DNA of 7,713 nt from Acidobacteria bacterium UBA7540 (GCA_002478145.1 DLMI01000087.1:2977-10689), one strand, 5' to 3'. Counted from the stretch's first letter, positions 1-6,259 are shown. Translations and numbers: made by a program. Notes: a model not told the origin generated them from the letters alone.

Positions 1-808
1 AGGCGATTCCCGCCAGCAGCACAATGAGAATCGCAATGATGGCCGTCAGGGCTCGCTGTGCGCATTTCACCAGCGGCTCCCGGAAAGCCTTGACGCCGTT
101 GCTGATCGCCTCTACGCCGGTCATTGCGGTACAGCCGCTGGAAAAAGCCTTGAGCAAAAGCCAAATGCTAACCGCGGCCGTTGGCAGGGGCAAGGGCGGC
201 GGAGCAACGACGGGTAAGGGATGACCGCCGGCGGCTAGCGTCTTGACCAGTCCGAGCATCAAGGTGACGAGCAAGCTTCCAACAAATAGATAGGTTGGAA
301 TAATAAACGCTGCGCCCGTCTGGCGAACGCCGCGCAGGTTGACGATAGTGATGAGCAGCAAGATCACAAGACAGATCAGCAGGGTGTGCGGCTCGAGCGA
401 CGGCACAGCAGAGACGAGCGCGCCCACACCTGCCGAGATTCCTACCGCAGCAGTCAGAACGTAGTCGATCATGAGGGCAGCGGCCGCAAGCAGCCCGGAG
501 AAGTCTCCCAGGTTCTGGCGAGCCACCGTGTAGGAGCCGCCGCCGGTCGGGTAAGCTTCAATGGTTTGGCGATAGGAGAAATAGACGATCACCAGCAGGA
601 TGACGATGCTGGCCGTGATCGGTACAATGTAAGCAATTCCCGCTGCGGCCAGCGGGATAAGCAGCGTGAGTGCCGCCTCCGGCCCGTACGCAGCGGAGCT
701 GAGGGCGTCCAATCCAAAGACGGAGAGGCCTCCCACCGGCCCCAGCTTCTCTCCCGCTTCCTCCGAAGAACGCAGCGGCTTCCCGAAAAGCAGATCGTTT
801 AGTTTCAT
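1..808 (-). CDS. APC-superfamily permease, KimA/YdaO-like (partial, N-terminal 269 residues)
   Basis: This is a multi-pass inner-membrane transporter whose 3' end runs off the left edge. The ATG at 808-806 follows AGAGGA on the minus strand. The N-terminus (MKLNDLLFGKPL) is followed by a first helix carrying GLDALSSAAYG, an EAYPTGGGSY segment near residue 86, MIDYVLTAAVG near 113, INLRGV-like TIVNLRGV near 154 and SSGCTAMTGVEAISNGV near 223. These are hallmarks of APC permeases of the KimA/YdaO branch. Asp34, Tyr41, Tyr116 and Thr119 have the same spacing as residues I recall as potassium ligands in Bacillus subtilis KimA (D36, Y43, Y118, T121), so a cation/K+ import role is plausible; that is inference. 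A general amino-acid permease remains possible. The cytoplasmic C-terminal domain of KimA would lie outside the window. Confidence 0.85.
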   Translation of the reverse strand, partial: MKLNDLLFGKPLRSSEEAGEKLGPVGGLSVFGLDALSSAAYGPEAALTLLIPLAAAGIAYIVPITASIVILLVIVYFSYRQTIEAYPTGGGSYTVARQNLGDFSGLLAAAALMIDYVLTAAVGISAGVGALVSAVPSLEPHTLLICLVILLLITIVNLRGVRQTGAAFIIPTYLFVGSLLVTLMLGLVKTLAAGGHPLPVVAPPPLPLPTAAVSIWLLLKAFSSGCTAMTGVEAISNGVKAFREPLVKCAQRALTAIIAILIVLLAGIA

Positions 809-811
809 TGC

Positions 812-1021
812 TCATCCTCTAAGGCCGAAGTCGCCGTGCGTGATGCCATGAAGAAGATCTTGCCACAGAATGCCGGAGGACTTCCTGGAAAGGATCAAGT
901 AAGCAAAGCTGTGTCGGCAAGGATGAGTTGAGCCATTCATGGACGGTCGCAAGTCGTAGATGTTGAGAACAGCCCCGCGTCCAATAATCGTTTGCGGACG
1001 CAAAGCGGGGGTCCGACTCAT
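812..1021 (-). CDS. possible small upstream ORF (69 codons) before the permease
   Basis: An ATG at 1021-1019 on the minus strand is preceded by AGGA about seven bases upstream. The reading frame (starting MSRTPALRPQTI) runs to a TGA at 814-812 that lies three bases before the permease ATG and in the same frame. The permease ribosome-binding site AGAGGA falls inside the last codons. This arrangement would suit translational coupling or a leader peptide. The protein shows no signal peptide, membrane helix or motif I recognise, and its composition (many Ser, Arg, His) is not typical of a folded protein. It may be only an open stretch of 5' untranslated region. Confidence 0.2.
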   Translation of the reverse strand: MSRTPALRPQTIIGRGAVLNIYDLRPSMNGSTHPCRHSFAYLILSRKSSGILWQDLLHGITHGDFGLRG

Positions 1022-1049
1022 GTCGATTTCCTGCCGTAGAGATTCTCCC

Positions 1050-1138
1050 GCCCCTTCAGGGCTTGAGGCTGTGACCGGGCCTTGATTCGCAGGGCTTTGC
1101 CCTGAGCTGGGGTGGATCGCCCCTTCGGGGCTCATGAT
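1050..1138. repeat. REP-like palindromic unit 1
   Basis: The unit holds three hairpins in a row: GCCC-cTTCA-GGGC (1050-1062), CAGGGC-TTT-GCCCTG (1090-1104) and GCCCC-TTC-GGGGC (1119-1131), ending in CTCATGAT. The same opening and closing hairpins recur in the next unit, so this is a repeated element and not a chance GC-rich stretch. Short intergenic palindromes of this style are known in many bacteria as REP sequences mobilised by RAYT transposases; no such transposase is in the window. Confidence 0.65.
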
Positions 1139-1144
1139 CGTGGC

Positions 1145-1247
1145 GCGCCCCTTCAGGGCGCAGACATTGAATAGGCCGAACGCAGTTCGGCCCTACACCA
1201 GGCCGTTGGCCTGGGCTGGGCTGGGTCGCCCCTTCGGGGCTAATGAT
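1145..1247. repeat. REP-like palindromic unit 2
   Basis: This is a second copy of the arrangement seen at 1050-1138. It opens with GCGCCC-CTTCA-GGGCGC (1145-1161), then has GGCCGAAC-GCA-GTTCGGCC (1174-1192) and CAGGCC-GTT-GGCCTG (1199-1213), and closes with GCTGGGTCGCC leading into GCCCC-TTC-GGGGC (1228-1240) and TAATGAT. The outer hairpins are conserved between units, while the middle hairpins differ in sequence yet keep perfect pairing. That pattern suggests selection for or formation by structure. Confidence 0.65.
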
Positions 1248-1384
1248 GCTCGCCGTTCTCTCCCTTGTCCACAGCGAAATTGTTGCAACTCGGCCACCGC
1301 CAGTCTTCCGACCGCTTCGCCAGCCCCTTCCGGACGGGATTCAACTGTTCCGGCAGGCTGTGCCTTCGCCATCAAGGGAAGAAC

Positions 1385-1415
1385 CCACGGTCAGGTCGCC
1401 GCGGCGACACCGTGG
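1385..1415. repeat. strong isolated palindrome, REP-like
   Basis: CCACGGT (1385-1391) pairs with ACCGTGG (1409-1415), and the interior holds the perfect 12-base palindrome TCGCCGCGGCGA (1396-1407). No T-tract follows on either strand, so it does not look like an intrinsic terminator. I have the impression that closely similar sequence recurs between genes in acidobacterial genomes, but cannot check that here. The surrounding bases 1248-1480 show no recognisable gene. Confidence 0.5.
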
Positions 1416-1514
1416 CCCCGCTAAATCGGAAATTCTCGTTAGGCCTTCACTGCATTTTCCGCTTCGTATAAATAGAATGAGCACTATTGACCAAACGTAC
1501 GAGCAATACTGAAC

Positions 1515-1543
1515 TTACACGTAAACTCCCCACAGGATATAAG
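1515..1543 (+). promoter_or_regulatory. candidate sigma-70 promoter for the AsmA-like gene
   Basis: TTACAC (1515-1520) and TATAAG (1538-1543) are separated by exactly 17 bases, matching four and five of the six consensus positions. Transcription would start near 1550, giving a leader of about 80 bases to the preferred start codon at 1633. The stretch is AT-rich compared with its surroundings. It is inferred from sequence only. Confidence 0.45.
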
Positions 1544-1620
1544 ATTACTAGGTCTAAAGACATTGGAGCGTTATATAAATGACTGGGGAGAGTTCCACGA
1601 TTTCTACACGCAGCGGCGCG

Positions 1621-1627
1621 GGGGAGG
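1621..1627 (+). promoter_or_regulatory. ribosome-binding site that decides the AsmA-like start
   Basis: GGGGAGG lies five bases before the ATG at 1633. The alternative in-frame ATG at 1579 has only GGAG about ten bases upstream. The stronger site and better spacing favour 1633. Confidence 0.6.
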
Positions 1628-1632
1628 TCCAC

Positions 1633-3213
1633 ATGGCGGGGCAGTGGTGGGCGCGTGGACGCTGGTGGCTGATCATAGGAGCCTCGCTCATAGTCATCGC
1701 GGGCATCGTGCTGATCGTGTTGGCCTGGAACTGGCCATTCACGCAACAGGCTGTCACCAAAGCGCTCCAGGACCGATTCGCCCGAACCGTCCAAATCCGC
1801 AGCTTCCGCAAAACCTACTTTCCACCGGGGTGCGTGGCTGAAGGGGTCAGTTTCCTGCACCGGAAACGCGCGGACCTGCCACCGTTGATCACGGTCCAGA
1901 CGCTGATCATTCGAGGAAGCTACAATGGCTTTTTGCGGATTCACAAGCGCGTGGATGAGGTCCAGGTGAAGGGGTTGCACGTGTTAATACCGCCGCCGGG
2001 TCCGAGCGGCCAGCCGCCTAATGTGATGCCGTTGACGACCAGCACCACGGGCGCTTCGATCACGATTGGCGAGATCGCCACGGATGGCGCTCTGTTGGAG
2101 TTTATGCGCCGGCAGCCGGACCAAGAACCCTTCAAGCTGTACGTTCATCGGTTGACATTGGACAACGTCGGTGAGAACGGGGTCATCCCCTACCATGCAG
2201 CGTTGTTAAATACCGAGCCGCCAGGGGAAATCCGGTCGGAGGGTGAGATCGGCCCCTGGAATGAGGATGACCCCGGCAGTACTCCGGTGACTGGTTCCTA
2301 CACTTATGCGGACGTGAACCTGGCTGTGTTCGAGGGTATCTCAGGTACCCTATCGTCCCAAGGCAAGTTTAGCGGCACCCTCGGCCATATCGATGCGAAT
2401 GGCGAAATCGACGTGCCCGACTTCCGCGTATCCGGAAGCAGCCACACCGTTCACCTGATTTCGAAATTCCAAGCGGTTGTGGACGGAACGAATGGAGACA
2501 CATATCTTCAGAACGTGGACTCGCACTTTCAGCGAACCACTATAACGTCGAAGGGTAGCGTAGTCGGGCGCCCCGGCCAGCAGGGAAAAACAGTTGGGCT
2601 GCAGATGGCCGTGAATGGAGGCCGCATTGAGGATTTGTTGTTCCTCTTTACGGACGAGAAACGCCCCTGGATGACCGGCAGTATCAACCTGCGCGCGAAA
2701 GTGGAAGTGCCGCCGGGGCCTCCGGGATTTTTGAGGAAGCTGAATCTTGCAGGCAACTGCGGCATTGGCAGCGAACGCTTCACGAACCCACACGTCCAGC
2801 AGCCGGTAAATGCATTAACCCAGAGTGCGGGCGGCGAGAACAAGAAGCAGCAAGCCGAAGACCCGGAAACGGTGCTCTCGGAGTTTACGGGGCAGGTCTC
2901 GGTGAAAAATGGCGTCGCAACTCTGTCCCACGTCTCCTTCAGCGCTCCGGGCACGCGCGCGCAGCTTCAAGGCACCTACAACTTGCTGGACCGAAAAGTT
3001 GATCTCCATGGAATTTTGTACACCAACGGAAAGTTATCCGATACCACGTCGGGATTCAAAGCGCTGGTATTGAAGGCCGTCGGTCCGCTCCTGAAACACA
3101 AGTCCGTTACGGTGGTTCCCTTCTCAATTACCGGCACATCTGCCAGCCCTTCTTTCGCGTTGGATTTCGCTGAAAAACGCCGGGAATCCTCTCTCCCCGC
3201 ACCCAGCCCGTGA
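1633..3213 (+). CDS. AsmA-like membrane-anchored protein
   Basis: This 526-residue protein has a short basic N-terminus, one membrane helix (about residues 13-32) and a long soluble part predicted to be periplasmic. After the helix comes the AsmA-type opening: an amphipathic stretch around TKALQDRF, then short beta strands alternating with VQIRSF, AEGVSFL, PLITVQTLIIRG and VQVKGLHVLIPPP. The C-terminus (about 447-526) has the typical family ending, GTYNLLDRKVDLHG followed by VVPFSITGTSASPSF. AsmA-like proteins are relatives of bridge-like lipid transfer proteins and act in envelope lipid homeostasis; the precise role here is inference. The start at 1633 is chosen for its ribosome-binding site; starting at 1579 would add 18 polar residues. 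It appears to be a single-gene unit, with 192 bases before the next gene and no clear terminator. Confidence 0.8.
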   Translation: MAGQWWARGRWWLIIGASLIVIAGIVLIVLAWNWPFTQQAVTKALQDRFARTVQIRSFRKTYFPPGCVAEGVSFLHRKRADLPPLITVQTLIIRGSYNGFLRIHKRVDEVQVKGLHVLIPPPGPSGQPPNVMPLTTSTTGASITIGEIATDGALLEFMRRQPDQEPFKLYVHRLTLDNVGENGVIPYHAALLNTEPPGEIRSEGEIGPWNEDDPGSTPVTGSYTYADVNLAVFEGISGTLSSQGKFSGTLGHIDANGEIDVPDFRVSGSSHTVHLISKFQAVVDGTNGDTYLQNVDSHFQRTTITSKGSVVGRPGQQGKTVGLQMAVNGGRIEDLLFLFTDEKRPWMTGSINLRAKVEVPPGPPGFLRKLNLAGNCGIGSERFTNPHVQQPVNALTQSAGGENKKQQAEDPETVLSEFTGQVSVKNGVATLSHVSFSAPGTRAQLQGTYNLLDRKVDLHGILYTNGKLSDTTSGFKALVLKAVGPLLKHKSVTVVPFSITGTSASPSFALDFAEKRRESSLPAPSP

Positions 3214-3405
3214 GCCACTACAATTCTTGCGAAACACCACAGCTCCGATCTGCATCCACTTGATGTCAAAACGCGTGTCGGGTTACACCATCTCAGATCT
3301 CGGTGAGGTCACCCGCCGGGGCAGGGCGCCCAACTGCGACGATTCTTTTTTATCCCACCTTCCGCCGCGCGGTACAATAGCGCGTGCTGGTCAAAGGAGG
3401 GGGAC

Positions 3406-3876
3406 ATGTCCGAAATGACCATTCGTCCGACTATGAAATTCATATACATGGGCTACGCGGTCACGGTTCTGATCGTGGCGGCTTTGGTCGTTGCGACGAT
3501 GCGTTTGCAATGGCCGCCGTCGATTCCGTCGGCATGGCATCCCTGGATTCCCTGGTTGCCCGCGCTTCTTCTGCTCTGGCCGCTGAAACGCCATGTCCGC
3601 AACCGCCTGACCAAGATGACGATCCTCGATGACCGGCTGCGGTACGAAACGGGCCTTCTGAACAGGACTACGCGCACCATCCTGGTCTCGCGAGTGCAGG
3701 ATGTGACGGTGCATCAGCGGGTTGGGCAAAGAATTTTCGGACTGGGCGATCTTTCGATCGAGACAGCGGGCGAGGCGAGCAGGCTGACGATTTTCCAAAT
3801 CGACCGGCCGCAGGAAATCGCGGACCACATCAACCAACTCTCCGAGAGAGGACACTCAAAAGACCAACTCACATGA
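3406..3876 (+). CDS. bacterial PH-domain (bPH2, YdbS-like) membrane protein
   Basis: The 156-residue protein has two N-terminal membrane helices (about 11-31 and 46-60) followed by a cytoplasmic basic turn (KRHVRNRLTK) and a bacterial PH domain at about 66-142. Family signatures are LDDRLRYETGLLNRTTRTI, then SRVQDVTVHQRVGQRIFGLGDL and a closing IDRPQEIADHI helix. Usual bPH2 proteins of the YdbS type have this two-helix plus PH layout; their molecular role is poorly defined. A strong AAAGGAGG site precedes the ATG, with TACAAT at 3373-3378 as a possible -10 element, though no good -35 is seen. The gene starts 192 bases after the AsmA-like gene in the same direction, so co-transcription is possible but unproven. 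Confidence 0.85.
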   Translation: MSEMTIRPTMKFIYMGYAVTVLIVAALVVATMRLQWPPSIPSAWHPWIPWLPALLLLWPLKRHVRNRLTKMTILDDRLRYETGLLNRTTRTILVSRVQDVTVHQRVGQRIFGLGDLSIETAGEASRLTIFQIDRPQEIADHINQLSERGHSKDQLT

Positions 3877-3992
3877 CAGCAGGCCACGGCACGGATTCTG
3901 TACCGTGGGCTTTTCAGAATCTCACGAACCCACGCCAGGCTGACCATACCGCGGCTACGCACGCTGACGCGGGAGTGACGGTGGATCGTTGA
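3873..3992 (+). CDS. possible 39-codon ORF overlapping the PH gene stop
   Basis: An ATG at 3873-3875 overlaps the TGA of the PH-domain gene in an ATGA arrangement and opens a frame of 39 codons (starting MTAGHGTDSVPWAF) to a TGA at 3990-3992. The overlap would allow coupled translation. The peptide has no recognisable motif, and a terminator-like hairpin lies inside it, which argues against a real gene. It could also be part of an intergenic repeat. Confidence 0.2.
   Translation: MTAGHGTDSVPWAFQNLTNPRQADHTAATHADAGVTVDR
3884..3914 (+). terminator. terminator-like hairpin after the PH-domain gene
   Basis: CCACGG (3884-3889) pairs with CCGTGG (3903-3908), then GC and TTTT follow. It lies eight bases after the PH-domain stop codon, where an intrinsic terminator is expected. 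The loop is long and the T-tract short, so termination would be weak. A competing hairpin, GATTCTG (3894-3900) with CAGAATC (3915-3921), cannot form at the same time. Confidence 0.35.
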
Positions 3993-4030
3993 TCAGTGCT
4001 CCTCAATTTGCGAATTCGGGCTCAATCTAG

Positions 4031-4582
4031 ATTCACCTGCGGCAGCAGCTCGCCCCGCGCATCTGGTACGTCGGGTCGGTCTCCCGCTGCGATTACAGCG
4101 AAGTCGAAGACAAAGGCTACCACTTCCTGACACTGAATGCTCCCGAGCTTCGCCCGGACCTGTCGGACTTGGACTTTGAGTTCAGGGTGTCACCCACCCG
4201 GCGGATGATTGAGCTTCATGCCGTCTACGAAGATGGCGAGCTGCGGCTAGCCGACAACCTGGATCTGGTCACCTTGAAAGATTCTCGGGTGAAAGTCGTG
4301 GTGACGGTCCCCAACGGACCAGATCGCCTGCTCAGCCGCGAGCAGGAGGAGAATCTCAGGGAGAAGTTACTGGCTGCCAATCCCGCAGAACTGAAGGTGA
4401 AGATAGAGCACGATGCGGACCTTCCGGCGGAGCCTGCTCCGATCGCTTCCGCTCGCTCAGCGGAGGAGAAGCTTCGTGCTCACTGGACCATGAAAGGCTC
4501 CCCGCCGGTCGACCGCCAGGAGCGGTTGCTTACCAAGCTGGCGGAAGTAGAGAACGCAGTTCTCTCCTGTCAAGAAAGCTGA
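4031..4582 (+). pseudogene. 5'-truncated SbcD-like metallophosphoesterase remnant
   Basis: The frame is open from just after a TAG at 4028-4030 to the TGA at 4580-4582. It begins IHLRQQLAPRIWYVGS and continues SRCDYSEVEDKGYHFLTL, which matches the part of SbcD/Mre11-type nucleases that follows the GHxH metal-ligand motif (typically GHIH, then the YxGS capping-domain segment and a D/E-x-KG strand). The C-terminal helical part (EEKLRAHW, then DRQERLLTKLAEVE) also fits this family. The N-terminal phosphoesterase core of roughly 200 residues, carrying the other metal ligands, is missing, and I find no trace of it in the other frames just upstream. An in-frame TTG at 4169 or ATG at 4205 could start a shorter protein of 137 or 125 residues, but it would lack catalytic residues. 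No SbcC partner is present. Confidence 0.6.
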
Positions 4583-4601
4583 ACACCCCCATCCTTAATC
4601 C

Positions 4602-4766
4602 TTATCCCCTAATTACTATTATTGGTCCACGATGATACCGGCGATGCCAACGATGCCTGTAGCTACTAGAATTGGTACGGGGCGTGCTCGTCGCGGTTGC
4701 GAGCGCAGGGCACAGGGCGCCCAAAGTAAATGCCAGTAACAGAGCAGCCAATATCCGTTTGAACAT
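4602..4766 (-). CDS. small secreted His/Arg-rich peptide, 54 residues
   Basis: An ATG at 4766-4764 follows AGAGG with good spacing. The product opens MFKRILAALLLAFTLG, a typical signal peptide with basic N-terminus and hydrophobic core, with a likely cleavage after the ALA near residue 23. The mature part is about 30 residues: a Ser/Thr/Asn-rich linker followed by a basic, aromatic and histidine-rich segment (YRHRWHRRYHRG) and a short hydrophobic end (PIIVIRG). I do not recognise the family. The His cluster could bind metal and the Arg-rich face could bind anionic lipid or cell wall; both are inference. The gene converges with the SbcD-like remnant, with 19 bases between their ends. Confidence 0.6.
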   Translation of the reverse strand: MFKRILAALLLAFTLGALCPALATATSTPRTNSSSYRHRWHRRYHRGPIIVIRG

Positions 4767-4868
4767 GATTTTCCTCTCATTCTATGGGTTACTCGGGGGG
4801 TCTTCCGTATCTCAATCTGGACCCTCCCTGCGGCCGTTAAGCCGGAAACGTCAAATCACTTGTTTGAA

Positions 4869-4908
4869 CAAAATACGAAGGGCATCCTCGCGTGAGGGCG
4901 CCCTTCGT
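4869..4908 (-). terminator. intrinsic terminator of the Dabb-like gene
   Basis: Reading the minus strand, ACGAAGGGC (4908-4900) pairs with GCCCTTCGT (4883-4875), and an inner CCTC/GAGG stem closes a four-base loop. ATTTTG follows directly. The hairpin begins 17 bases after the stop codon at 4926. It separates the Dabb-like gene from the small secreted-peptide gene downstream, so the latter probably needs its own promoter in 4770-4870, where I see no convincing one. Confidence 0.8.
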
Positions 4909-4925
4909 GTTCCGATCGGTCTTGT

Positions 4926-5813
4926 TTAGTGCTCGGGCAGAGCCTTTGGTGCAGGCGCAGCTCCGGCGGCAGGTTTCGGCGCGGGCTTTGCGGCCGGCTC
5001 AGGCGCCCAGAATTGGGGATCGGCTTCGATCCAGGATTTCTCGACGTAGCTCCATTCCGGAATCACCATCCAGATGTTGTCCTCGACGCTGGCCACGCTC
5101 TCCTCGGAAAGCTTGTTCATCTGGCCCCTTCCCTCGTCGCCCAGCGCAGCGCCGAAATCCTTCTTATGCGCCAGGGCAGTGTCCTGATCCTTGAGGGACG
5201 TCATCGGCACCAAGACGAGATAGGCGTTCGTCACACCCGTTAGTCCTTCGTAAGTCGCCCAGGGGGTGTTTTGGCCGATCTTGAGGTTGGCGTCACAATA
5301 AAGCTTCGTCAATTCCTCGAACTGTTTGTCGTGACCGGGGCGCATATGGAAAATGATCACCTCCCAGTAATGGGAGTGCGGTATGTCCGCTCCGGCGACA
5401 TTGTTGCTGAGGTCGGGGCGGTAATGCCAGATGGTGTAGTGGACCTCGGATAGGTAAGGGGCCACGCGCGCATCCAGCGCGTCAAGCTTGGCGCCGGGCG
5501 CCGCGTCGCCGAGGAGCCACTCCTCGTTCTTTTGCAGCGCTTCGAAAGAATCGAAGCCGGTGACGTAAATCGCTCGCGGTGTGCCCGTCAGGGCCTCCAT
5601 CGCCAGGACGTGCGTCGGGTCCTTGAGTTGCCTTGACAAGGCAGGGTATTCGGAAGCAAGTCTGTCGTAGTGTCCATCCTCGTAGGGTTTTATGTTGTCT
5701 ATTTGGATGTTGAGGATGTTAGGCGGCGGAACTGCCGGAGTTTGTGCCAGTGCGGCCAGGGGGCCTGCCAGTGCCAGGAATAATCCGGCGACGGAACAAA
5801 GCCATTTTTTCAT
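4926..5813 (-). CDS. secreted protein with two tandem ferredoxin-like (Dabb-like) modules
   Basis: The 295-residue product starts MKKWLCSVAGLF, a clear signal peptide with cleavage expected after PLAALA (residue 23). The mature protein contains two copies of one module. ILNIQIDNIKPYEDGHYDRL (33-52) aligns with YWEVIIFHMRPGHDKQFEEL (149-168), and EALTGTPRAIYV (73-84) aligns with EGLTGVTNAYLV (189-200), both at an offset of 116. The module ends TIWHYRPDLS (127-136) and NIWMVIPEWS (246-255) also match. The beta-alpha-beta pattern and size suggest dimeric alpha-beta barrel (Dabb/ABM-like) folds, so the two modules could pack within one chain. The C-terminal tail (271-295) is Pro/Ala/Lys-rich and probably disordered. 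No catalytic motif is evident and the function is unknown. GGAGG at 5823-5827 supports this start over an upstream in-frame ATG at 5894. Confidence 0.75.
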   Translation of the reverse strand: MKKWLCSVAGLFLALAGPLAALAQTPAVPPPNILNIQIDNIKPYEDGHYDRLASEYPALSRQLKDPTHVLAMEALTGTPRAIYVTGFDSFEALQKNEEWLLGDAAPGAKLDALDARVAPYLSEVHYTIWHYRPDLSNNVAGADIPHSHYWEVIIFHMRPGHDKQFEELTKLYCDANLKIGQNTPWATYEGLTGVTNAYLVLVPMTSLKDQDTALAHKKDFGAALGDEGRGQMNKLSEESVASVEDNIWMVIPEWSYVEKSWIEADPQFWAPEPAAKPAPKPAAGAAPAPKALPEH

Positions 5814-6259
5814 GTCTGCCCACCTCCAAGGGGCCAGAAGGGGAATTGCGTCAAGAGGCAAGAATCGAAACCTGCGAATACTTCTTTCCCTCAACCGTTA
5901 GCCGGGTCTGGGATTGTGTGACTGCTCAGGCTCGGCAGGGAGATGATTCTGCAACGAACCGACGATGCCTCTTGCACACCTAGGTTGCGCGCCCCAAAGA
6001 GAATTGTCTGTTCACTTTTATACACTCCGAGCACATTTTTCCGGGAGGGTCATCGGCTCCGAACCGCCCTTCCCGAAGTCCTCGAAACCCGTTGTCGCCC
6101 CGCCGGGTGGGAGGATTCTTGATCAGCGCCCATCCAGCGTCGATTGTAAAGAATTGAGTGTTACATGACACTAGGGTGGTTGTTGTTTTGACCGCCCATA
6201 CCAATGCCGAGCGTTTGCGACACGTCCTCGGCCGTAATACCTTCGCGGGCGCCTCGGGG
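5814..6259. other. intergenic region between the MCE and Dabb-like genes
   Basis: This 446-base stretch holds no gene I can support on either strand. It should carry the end of the MCE transcript and the promoter of the Dabb-like gene. On the minus strand TACAAT and TATAAA-like hexamers occur near 6145 and 6018, but neither has a convincing -35 element. A loose GCCGAG/CTCGGC pairing follows the MCE stop without a T-tract. Confidence 0.4.
6042..6075. other. imperfect hairpin of unknown role
   Basis: CGGGAGGG (6042-6049) pairs with CCCTTCCCG (6067-6075) with one bulged base, and an inner CGG/CCG stem lies within. On the plus strand it is preceded, not followed, by a run of T, so it does not read as a terminator in either direction. 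It could be an mRNA leader structure or a regulator site upstream of the Dabb-like gene. Confidence 0.35.

Noticed and set aside
386..802. Plus-strand frame of 138 codons
   Set aside because: It is antisense to the KimA-like permease; the product is charged and low in structure, as expected of a shadow.
558..815. Minus-strand frame of 85 codons starting at the ATG at 815
   Set aside because: It is in a different frame from the permease and becomes Gly/Arg-rich; the ATG at 808 gives a clear transporter.
1050..1415. Repeats considered as a CRISPR array
   Set aside because: The copies are palindromic, unevenly spaced and only two; there are no regular spacers and no cas genes.
1134..1512. Several overlapping plus-strand frames of 68-96 codons
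   Set aside because: They run through the palindromic repeats and differ in frame without any favoured start; open only because the DNA is GC-rich.
2350..2954. Two minus-strand frames of 141-147 codons
   Set aside because: Both are antisense shadows of the AsmA-like gene and have no ribosome-binding site or family features.
5814..5894. N-terminal extension of the Dabb-like gene to an ATG at 5894
   Set aside because: The extension would place 27 residues before a perfect signal peptide, and the good ribosome-binding site belongs to the ATG at 5813.
6042..6075. Hairpin considered as a terminator
   Set aside because: No T-tract follows it on either strand.
5980..6204. Minus-strand frame of 74 codons in the intergenic region
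   Set aside because: It shows no motif, signal peptide or convincing ribosome-binding site, and it spans the hairpin at 6042-6075.
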